Source of the DNA: Caryophanales bacterium
GTDB taxonomy: Bacteria > Bacillota_I > Bacilli_A > RFN20 > CAG-826
Reading direction: 5' to 3'
NCBI GenBank assembly: GCA_022781015.1
Contig: JALEUF010000022.1
Coordinates: 1 to 11,867 of the forward strand
DNA: 11,867 nucleotides
Position numbers and translations under genes: made by a program
In this document: positions 6,907-11,867 of the stretch, piece after piece
Layout: each line of letters starts with the position of its first letter
How positions within the stretch are numbered: position 1 is the stretch's first letter
The notes under the pieces: model-generated
What the model saw: only the letters and a program-made list of their open reading frames with translations
Database searches by the model: none
What the model was told of the DNA's origin: nothing

Positions 6907-7764
6907 TTATTTTACAAATGAATTTAAATATATATCGTAAACCTTGTTTTTCTTTATCCCCATTGATTTAGCAACGTTTGAAACTGCTTCTTTTCCGCTT
7001 CTACCAAATTCAAGTTCATCTTTTAAGGCTAAGGCAATTTGATTGTCATCAATTTCTTTTTTGTTGTCTTTCTTGCCTTCAACAACAATAACCATTTCCC
7101 CTTTTAAAGTTGCTTCATCTAATAAGGCTAATTCAACTAAGCTACCACGAATAAATTCTTCATGGAGCTTAGTTAATTCTCTTGCTATAACTGCTTTTCT
7201 ATCGCCTAGAGTAGCTGCCATTGCAACAAGCGTTTTATTTATTCTATGTGGAGATTCATAGAAGATTAAGGTTTCTTTTTTTGATTCTAAATCTTTGAGT
7301 TCTGCGTTCCTTTCGCTTTCTTTTGCGGATAAAAATCCATGGAAATAGAAATGAGAACTATCTAATCCAGAGCAAACCAAGGCGTTAATTGCAGCACTTG
7401 GCCCAGATTTTACAGAAACGTTTATATTGTTCTCTAAGCACTTCTTTACTAAACTAGTTCCAGGATCAGAAATAGCAGGATAGCCAGCATCTGACATATA
7501 TGCCACTTTCTTTCCTTGTTTTAGGAGGGCAACTATTTTAGAAGAGGCTTCTTCTTCGTTGTGTTCATGACAAGAAATGAAAGGTTTGGAGATATTGAAA
7601 TGTGCCATCAAAGAGCCAGAATTCCTAGTATCTTCAGCAGCAATAAAATCCATATCCTTTAGAACGGAAATGGCACGTGGACTCATTTCATCTAGATTTC
7701 CAATAGGAGTAGAAATTAAATATAGCAAAGGGGTAGAGGAGGAAAAATTAAGCTTTCTGTCCAT
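6907..7764 (-). CDS. rsmI: 16S rRNA (cytidine-1402-2'-O)-methyltransferase
   Basis: RsmI uses S-adenosylmethionine to methylate the 2'-O of C1402 in the decoding centre of 16S rRNA. The 285-residue protein shows the tetrapyrrole-methylase-like fold motifs in order: LYLISTPIGNLDEMSPRA (14-31), AAEDTRNSG (42-50), AYMSDAGYPAISDPGTSLV (88-106), GPSAAINALVCSGL (121-134), FYFHGFL (139-145) and FYESPHRI (168-175). A C-terminal small helical segment (about 240-285) completes the usual length. It is the last gene of the minus-strand unit. Its first 17 bases overlap the end of ricT, and its stop is one base from the stop of the convergent YfhO gene. The start at 7764 is supported by AGGGA at 7777-7773, 8 bases upstream. 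Confidence 0.96.
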   Translation of the reverse strand: MDRKLNFSSSTPLLYLISTPIGNLDEMSPRAISVLKDMDFIAAEDTRNSGSLMAHFNISKPFISCHEHNEEEASSKIVALLKQGKKVAYMSDAGYPAISDPGTSLVKKCLENNINVSVKSGPSAAINALVCSGLDSSHFYFHGFLSAKESERNAELKDLESKKETLIFYESPHRINKTLVAMAATLGDRKAVIARELTKLHEEFIRGSLVELALLDEATLKGEMVIVVEGKKDNKKEIDDNQIALALKDELEFGRSGKEAVSNVAKSMGIKKNKVYDIYLNSFVK

Positions 7765-8851
7765 TTTTATTGTCCCTAAATTTATTGTTATGCCTATTCT
7801 TGTTATGGTGGAAATTTTTCTTGTCGTTTCTAGGGCGTTGCTGTTGCGGGTTGTCCCTATTTTTATTATTTCTATCTTTTTGGAAATTGTTCTGCTGGGC
7901 CGCTTTGCTTCTATTGTCTTTATCTACATGCATGCCCATATAGGAATTATCTTTGGTGTTGCTGCTAGAGATATTGTAGTCAGGTAATTTATATTCCTTA
8001 TCCAAACTTATTTCTTTCTTTTTATAGGTTCCATTCATCATGGCCTTAATATCTTCTAATGGGAAGGTACGGAAATCATCCTTTGTTTGATTAGTTAATC
8101 TAACCATCCTGGAAATGATATTGAATGAATCAACAAAATAATCACCTTCATCCAAATGGATTTTAGTACCTAGGTGAGGGAAATCTTTTTTCTCGATTGT
8201 ATAAGTATCATCTTCAAAAGATAAACAGCATATTAATTTGCCACATGGCCCGCTTAATTTTGGAATATTAAGTGTAAGCATTTGGTTTTTGGCTTTAGCA
8301 ATCGAAATAGCATCGAATTGGGTAAGGAATGTGGAACAACATAATGGTAATCCACAGATTCCAATTCCACCTACCATCTTAGCCTTGTCTCTAGAAGCGA
8401 TTTGCTTCAATTCGATTCTAGCAGGAATCAAACGTACCAATTTCTTTAACAATTCACGGAAGTCGACTCTTTTCTCGCTTGAAGTATAGGAAATTGTTAC
8501 TTTTGAGCCATCTAAAGTATATATGGCATCAATTAAATCCATGGCTAATCCAAGGGATTCGACCTCTCTTCTAGTAATAGCCAAGGCTTTCTTTCCTTGC
8601 TCCAAATTGAAGTTATAGTCGATCATGTCGTCTTTAGTTGGCTTCCTTAATATTGGTTTTAATTCCAAGTTCCCTTTATAGGTGGAAATCTTATATAAAG
8701 GAGTGGCTACAGTTCCCATTTCTGGACCTGTAACTGTTTCGACAACAACAAGGTCATCCTCTTTTAAATCATTAAATTCAGTGGAAAAGAAGTAGGTCTT
8801 ATCATTACCTAGAAATCTTATTCCGACATAAAACATTTCAGTTTCGTCCAT
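7748..8851 (-). CDS. ricT: RicT/PSP1-domain protein (RNA-maturation complex subunit)
   Basis: In Bacillus subtilis, RicT (YaaT) joins RicA and RicF in an Fe-S-carrying complex that steers RNase Y in mRNA maturation and affects competence, sporulation and biofilm. The 367-residue protein has the PSP1 core at about 5-290. Its signature is the cysteine pair of clusters ICGLPLCCSTFL (165-176) and SGPCGKLICCLSFED (200-214), giving C166, C171, C172, C203, C208 and C209, the candidate cluster ligands. From about residue 295 the tail turns into an Asn/Lys/Gln/Arg/Asp/His-rich, probably disordered segment of about 70 residues, which may contact RNA (inference). Position after holB is the conserved Bacillota arrangement. 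The start at 8851 is fixed by AAGGAG at 8863-8858, 6 bases upstream and inside the holB end. The 3' end overlaps rsmI by 17 bases. RicA and RicF genes are not in the window. Confidence 0.94.
   Translation of the reverse strand: MDETEMFYVGIRFLGNDKTYFFSTEFNDLKEDDLVVVETVTGPEMGTVATPLYKISTYKGNLELKPILRKPTKDDMIDYNFNLEQGKKALAITRREVESLGLAMDLIDAIYTLDGSKVTISYTSSEKRVDFRELLKKLVRLIPARIELKQIASRDKAKMVGGIGICGLPLCCSTFLTQFDAISIAKAKNQMLTLNIPKLSGPCGKLICCLSFEDDTYTIEKKDFPHLGTKIHLDEGDYFVDSFNIISRMVRLTNQTKDDFRTFPLEDIKAMMNGTYKKKEISLDKEYKLPDYNISSSNTKDNSYMGMHVDKDNRSKAAQQNNFQKDRNNKNRDNPQQQRPRNDKKNFHHNKNRHNNKFRDNKNGQKA
7773..7777 (-). promoter_or_regulatory. Ribosome binding site for rsmI
   Basis: AGGGA on the minus strand, 8 bases before the ATG at 7764, lies within the low-complexity tail codons of ricT. 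It decides the rsmI start and makes translational coupling likely. Confidence 0.5.
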
Positions 8852-8854
8852 TAT

Positions 8855-9832
8855 CTACTCCTTGCAAATTAAACTTATAAGGTGAGTTAGCAATAAACCT
8901 AGATTGATATTAGATTCAACTTCTCCCCTTAATGTTAATACATTTGTTAGGGCTTCTTCTATAGAAGAAATGCTAACATCATAATTTTTTATCAACTCAA
9001 TCTTGCTTTTTAATATAGGTGTCTTGTTATTTTTTATAGAAAGAGCGTCTTCTAACGATAAACTTAAGAAATCAAATAACCTTCTAGCGTTCACCCTTGT
9101 ATTAATTAATGGTATTACCTGGTTTTCGATTGCAAATCTAGCAAACGAAGGGGAAGAAGATAACCCATCCACAAGGCAATTGAATGCTTGTTTTGTATTT
9201 TTATAATCGTCTGTTTCTACAATACTTTTAATTAAGCTAGCATCGTTATAAAAAGGGGAAAGAAGTTCGGCGTCTTCTTCATTTATCCCATCTTCAATGG
9301 CTTCTTTTTCTACTTCTTCTCTAGGTTTTAGAAGCAGTCTAATAGATTCGCATCTAGAGATTATGGTAGGCAATATCTTGGCTTCGTTATTAGAAGTAAG
9401 TATTGCATATGTATTTGGGGTAGGTTCTTCTAGGAATTTCAAAATTGAATTGCAGGCTTCCCCGGTCATATTTTCCACTTGATGGATTATGTAAATCATT
9501 ATCCCTTTTTCTTCTAAGGCTGTTTTTGAAAATGAAGAAGTAACTAATCCGACATCTTCTTTTTTGATTGAAGATTCTTCTCCATTACAAATTATTAAGT
9601 CAGGGTATTCACCTTCTTCAATTCTTTTACAGGTGTTACATGTTTCATCTGCTAAAGGATCTCCATGGTCGCAAAGTATTGACTTAGCCATGAAAATAGC
9701 AATTTCCTTTAATGGAATTCCGGGTTCACCTAATAAAAGATAGGCATGGGCAATCCTATTACCTTTTATAGCAAGAGAAAAAGTCTTGCTTAGAAGAGGC
9801 TGATTTTTTTCGACATAATTCTTTATACCCAT
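8855..9832 (-). CDS. holB: DNA polymerase III delta' subunit (clamp loader)
   Basis: Delta' is the stator subunit of the clamp loader that places the beta clamp on primed DNA together with DnaX and delta. The 325-residue protein has the AAA+ core: HAYLLLGEPG (29-38) at the degenerate P-loop, a zinc-module region with C54, C65 and C68, EYPDLIIC (75-82), IIHQVENMTGEACNSILKFL (115-134), EEPTPNTYAILTSN (135-148) and the sensor motif SRC (159-161). Delta' subunits do not hydrolyse ATP, so the broken Walker A (GEPGIPLKE) is expected. One of the four usual zinc cysteines is missing; H56 or D62 might replace it. The C-terminal region (about 205-325) is helical, as in relatives. The ATG overlaps the tmk stop by one base (TAATG), and the TAG stop lies 3 bases before ricT. 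Confidence 0.94.
   Translation of the reverse strand: MGIKNYVEKNQPLLSKTFSLAIKGNRIAHAYLLLGEPGIPLKEIAIFMAKSILCDHGDPLADETCNTCKRIEEGEYPDLIICNGEESSIKKEDVGLVTSSFSKTALEEKGIMIYIIHQVENMTGEACNSILKFLEEPTPNTYAILTSNNEAKILPTIISRCESIRLLLKPREEVEKEAIEDGINEEDAELLSPFYNDASLIKSIVETDDYKNTKQAFNCLVDGLSSSPSFARFAIENQVIPLINTRVNARRLFDFLSLSLEDALSIKNNKTPILKSKIELIKNYDVSISSIEEALTNVLTLRGEVESNINLGLLLTHLISLICKE
8858..8863 (-). promoter_or_regulatory. Ribosome binding site for ricT
   Basis: AAGGAG on the minus strand is formed by the last two sense codons of holB (Lys-Glu) and sits 6 bases before the ATG at 8851. It selects that start over the later in-frame Met at residue 6. Confidence 0.75.
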
Positions 9833-10458
9833 TATTTAGATATTGTTTCCTTTATGATTTTATATACTTCATCTTCGACTTCATTTAATGACTTAGAAGC
9901 ATCGATAACGACATAACGGGTCGAGTATTTTTTGGCTAAAGCGCGGAAATTATCTCTAACTTTTTTATGGAATTCGAGTTTTTCCAAATCTAGTCTATTT
10001 ACTTCTCTTCCCTTATTTTTCTCAATTCTTTTTAGCCCTTCTTCTGGCTCTAAATCGAATAGTAGTGTGAGGTCAGGATATTCTCCTTCAGTGGCGAACA
10101 TGTTGATAGATAAAACTTCATCAACCCCTAATCCTCTAGCCCCACCTTGATATGCTAAAGAAGAGTCAAGATAACGGTCGCAAAGTACTATCTCCCCTCT
10201 TTCTAATGCTGGCCAAATCTTTTCTACTAGGTGTTGTCTTCTACTAGCGGCATACAAAAGAGCTTCGGTCCTAGGATCCATCTTGGTATTATCTTTATCT
10301 AGGATTACATTTCTAATTTCTTCGGCAATTGGAGTTCCGCCAGGCTCTCTAGTTAAGACTAGTTTGTAACCTTCTTTTGTTAGCCTAGTAGCAACATCTT
10401 TCATGACGGTAGATTTTCCCGAACCTTCCCCGCCTTCAAATGTAATGAATTTGCTCAT
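9832..10458 (-). CDS. tmk: Thymidylate kinase
   Basis: Tmk phosphorylates dTMP to dTDP with ATP, an essential step in making dTTP. The 208-residue protein has the normal bacterial length and all main motifs: P-loop FEGGEGSGKST (7-17), LTREPGGTPIAEEIR (35-49), the DRY motif in CDRYLDSSLAYQGGARGLG (93-111), PDLTLLFDLEPE (128-139) and the LID region around KNKGREVNRLDLE (147-159). It sits between recR and holB, overlapping recR by 4 bases (ATGA) and holB by 1 base (TAATG). In many Bacillota a darA/yaaQ and a yaaR gene separate tmk from holB; here nothing does. The start at 10458 has a GGAAGGAAG-type ribosome site about 5 bases upstream. Confidence 0.97.
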   Translation of the reverse strand: MSKFITFEGGEGSGKSTVMKDVATRLTKEGYKLVLTREPGGTPIAEEIRNVILDKDNTKMDPRTEALLYAASRRQHLVEKIWPALERGEIVLCDRYLDSSLAYQGGARGLGVDEVLSINMFATEGEYPDLTLLFDLEPEEGLKRIEKNKGREVNRLDLEKLEFHKKVRDNFRALAKKYSTRYVVIDASKSLNEVEDEVYKIIKETISK

Positions 10459-11051
10459 AATTTCTTCCTTCCTTCAATTGCTTTGGATAAAGTCAAAGTA
10501 TCGGCATAGTCGATAGAAGCCCCCATTGGAAGTCCATAAGCTAAACGAGTAACAACAACATTTTCGCTTTCTAATATCTTAGATAGATATAAAGACGTGG
10601 TTTCCCCTTCTAGAGTAGGGCTAGTCGCGATTATTATTTCCTTTATTCCTTCGGTTTTAATCCTATTTAATAAAGGGGCGATATTTAAATCGTCTGGACC
10701 AATTCCCTTATTAGGAGAGATTAAACCTCCTAAACAATGATAGACACCTTTAAAAGAATTCATTTTCTCAAATGGCAAGATATCTTTTGGATAAGCTAAA
10801 ACAATGCAAGTGGAGTGGTCTAATGTTTTATCTTGGCAAATAGGACAAACTTCCTCTTCGCTATATAAGCCACATATTTTGCATTTATGGATATTGTTTT
10901 TGCTATCGATTAGGGCTTTGGCAAATTGATCGATATCATCTTTTTTCATTTCCAAAACAGCATAGGCCATACGTTCAGCACTTTTGGTACCTATTCCTGG
11001 CAATTTTGAAAAAGAATCAATCAAAGACAAAAGCGTTTTTAATTCGCTCAT
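10455..11051 (-). CDS. recR: Recombination mediator protein RecR
   Basis: RecR works with RecO (and RecF) to load RecA on SSB-coated single-stranded DNA during gap repair. The 198-residue protein has the standard layout: helix-hairpin-helix SKLPGIGTKSAERMAY (15-30), a four-cysteine zinc finger with C57, C60, C69 and C72 (CKICGLYSEEEVCPIC), a Toprim domain from about 80 (YHCLGGLISPNKGIGPDDL at 104-122; SPTLEGETTSLYLSKIL at 144-160), and the C-terminal Walker-B-like GLPMGASIDYADTLTL (173-188). The Toprim strand reads IVLAYPKD where relatives usually have a glutamate (VVExPxD), so A86 replaces that acidic residue. It follows ybaB after 2 bases, the pairing conserved across bacteria, and overlaps tmk by 4 bases (TGA stop). 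Confidence 0.96.
   Translation of the reverse strand: MSELKTLLSLIDSFSKLPGIGTKSAERMAYAVLEMKKDDIDQFAKALIDSKNNIHKCKICGLYSEEEVCPICQDKTLDHSTCIVLAYPKDILPFEKMNSFKGVYHCLGGLISPNKGIGPDDLNIAPLLNRIKTEGIKEIIIATSPTLEGETTSLYLSKILESENVVVTRLAYGLPMGASIDYADTLTLSKAIEGRKKL
10464..10475 (-). promoter_or_regulatory. Ribosome binding site for tmk
   Basis: GAAGGAAGGAAG on the minus strand ends 5 bases before the tmk ATG at 10458, inside the last recR codons. The repeated GGAAG offers two overlapping anti-16S matches. Confidence 0.65.
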
Positions 11052-11053
11052 TA

Positions 11054-11359
11054 TTAAAACATCATTCCTTTTTGACCGGTAATTTTGGTTTCAATTTCGT
11101 CGTTTTCTTTTGCGATTTGCTCTAAAGCTTCGTTTAATGCTAAAGAAATGGCTTCTTCTAACATTTCCTTATTTTCTGGATCAAGAGCATCTTTATCAAT
11201 GTTGATAGATTTGATTTTTCTTGAGCCTAACACGACTAATTCGACCATCCCAGATTTAGAAACTTTGAATTCCTTTTGTTCTAATTCATCATGGGCTTTC
11301 TTTAGTTCGCGTTGCATTCTTTGGGCTTGGGCAAGCATTTGTTGCATTGGGTTTGGCAT
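11054..11359 (-). CDS. ybaB: YbaB/EbfC-family nucleoid-associated protein
   Basis: This is a small dimeric DNA-binding protein of the YbaB/EbfC family, encoded between dnaX and recR in most bacteria and thought to act in nucleoid organisation or recombination. The 101-residue chain begins MPNPMQQMLAQAQRMQRELK, the Met/Gln-rich N-terminal helix typical of the family. A beta core follows (FKVSKSGMVELVVLGSRKIK, 31-50), then INIDKDALDPENKEMLEEAI (52-71) and a long C-terminal helix ending in a short flexible tail (GQKGMMF). Length is normal. It begins one base after the dnaX stop and ends 2 bases before recR, so the three are almost certainly co-transcribed. Confidence 0.95.
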   Translation of the reverse strand: MPNPMQQMLAQAQRMQRELKKAHDELEQKEFKVSKSGMVELVVLGSRKIKSINIDKDALDPENKEMLEEAISLALNEALEQIAKENDEIETKITGQKGMMF

Positions 11360-11360
11360 A

Positions 11361-11867
11361 TTAATTAATCTCCTTTGGTAATACTAAATTAATATCTTTT
11401 AAGTTTGGAAGTTTATTGACTTGTTGAAGGTTTACGAATTCGTTACGAGCTTTGTTATTTAAGTCTCTATCGATTGCAAATATGAATACCTTTCTTCCTA
11501 ATAATGTTTCAAGAAGTTCTTCTAGGGTGTCCTGATTCTCCTTGATGTTGGCTTTATTGGCAAGTCTAGTGAAATTATAGACGATGATAATAGCATCTTT
11601 ACATAAGCATAGTGGGGTGCCGTCTCTAAGCAAGGCAGCAGCTTCGCCTAGTTTTGGGTCAAGCTTTAGATAATCTAATTGATTCCAACTAGAATAAAGA
11701 GCTTTTCTTTCGTCTTTAAATTTTGTAGCAAGAACCATGATTTGGATGATTTCAGGCATGCCTAGTTCATATTTATCACCGGCATTTACAACCTTTGTAT
11801 GTTTTATTTTTGAAGTATTAAGCCGAGGTTCTTCTATGATTTCCTCTTCTTTTTCTTCATCTGTAGG
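11361..11867 (-). CDS. dnaX: DNA polymerase III subunit gamma/tau, C-terminal 168 residues (5' end outside window)
   Basis: The frame is open from the right edge to a TAA at 11363-11361. Visible first is an acidic linker (PTDEEKEEEIIEEP), then a basic stretch, then a folded C-terminal domain. That domain contains MPEIIQIMVLATKFKDERKA, W..L..L, AALLRDGTPLCLCKDAIIIV, LLETLLGRKVFIFAIDRD and a final short tail ending LPKEIN. The pattern of W, DG.....C.....I..Y and LLGRKV matches the C-terminal region of Bacillota DnaX, which in tau contacts the polymerase. The AAA+ ATPase part and zinc module are outside the window. The call leans strongly on position: dnaX-ybaB-recR is a near-universal order. 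A start at the in-frame Met at 11759 is rejected because the frame continues upstream without a stop. No dnaX slippery heptamer is visible in this part. Confidence 0.9.
   Translation of the reverse strand, partial: PTDEEKEEEIIEEPRLNTSKIKHTKVVNAGDKYELGMPEIIQIMVLATKFKDERKALYSSWNQLDYLKLDPKLGEAAALLRDGTPLCLCKDAIIIVYNFTRLANKANIKENQDTLEELLETLLGRKVFIFAIDRDLNNKARNEFVNLQQVNKLPNLKDINLVLPKEIN
11368..11376 (-). promoter_or_regulatory. Ribosome binding site for ybaB
   Basis: AAAGGAGAT on the minus strand lies in the final dnaX codons, 8 bases before the ATG at 11359. It is one of the strongest sites in this operon and fits an abundant nucleoid protein. Confidence 0.75.

Noticed and set aside
7577..7987. 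A 136-codon plus-strand open frame encoding a hydrophobic protein across the ricT/rsmI junction.
   Set aside because: It lies antisense to two well-supported genes. Its hydrophobic look is just the reverse complement of the Asn/Lys-rich ricT tail, and no ribosome site or family match is seen.
9804..9810. Run of seven T (A on the minus strand) in holB codons 8-10, a possible frameshift or sequencing-error site.
   Set aside because: The holB frame is intact on both sides with the expected N-terminus, so neither a frameshift nor an error is needed.
11361..11867. Programmed ribosomal frameshift giving gamma and tau forms of DnaX.
   Set aside because: Only the C-terminal part is visible; the longest A-run there is five and does not form the A AAA AAG heptamer, so nothing can be claimed.

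Overview
The window reads as ordinary chromosomal DNA of a low-GC Gram-positive-type bacterium (Bacillota/Bacilli-like, possibly one of the uncultured Erysipelotrichales/RF39-type lineages; the genus cannot be told from here). The grounds are AT-rich coding, Arg codons that are mostly AGA/AGG, strong AGGAG-type ribosome binding sites, and a replication/recombination operon in the Bacillus-like order. TGA is used as a stop (rluA-family gene, recR) alongside TAA and TAG, so this is not the Mycoplasma code. Coding density is near total: no stretch of 300 bases, or even 20 bases, lacks a gene, and no tRNA, rRNA, CRISPR array or insertion sequence is visible.

Left half, plus strand (1-6905): one co-directional unit with overlapping or nearly touching genes. 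It holds the 3' end of a patatin-like phospholipase, an RluA-family pseudouridine synthase, a DUF1538 (UmpAB-type) polytopic membrane protein, two different P-II-like small proteins, and a 1092-residue YfhO-family membrane protein. The most interesting part is the core at 1237-3621, a duplicated-repeat membrane protein followed at once by two divergent P-II-like genes. This looks like a transporter with its own pair of P-II-type regulators. Neither P-II protein carries the uridylylation tyrosine region of GlnB/GlnK.

Right half, minus strand (11867-6907): a compact housekeeping operon, read right to left as dnaX (3' end) - ybaB/ebfC - recR - tmk - holB - ricT - rsmI. It joins clamp-loader subunits (tau/gamma and delta'), recombinational repair (RecR with the YbaB nucleoid protein), dTTP supply (Tmk), RNA processing (RicT) and 16S rRNA methylation (RsmI). 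Compared with Bacillus subtilis as I recall it, darA/yaaQ and yaaR between tmk and holB, and yabA and others between ricT and rsmI, are absent.

The two units converge with a single base between stop codons (6905/6907). A 9-bp GC/AT stem followed by T5 on the minus strand lies inside the last codons of the YfhO gene and probably ends the housekeeping operon, perhaps serving both directions. No promoter is assigned: both units begin outside the window, and the internal junctions look translationally coupled.
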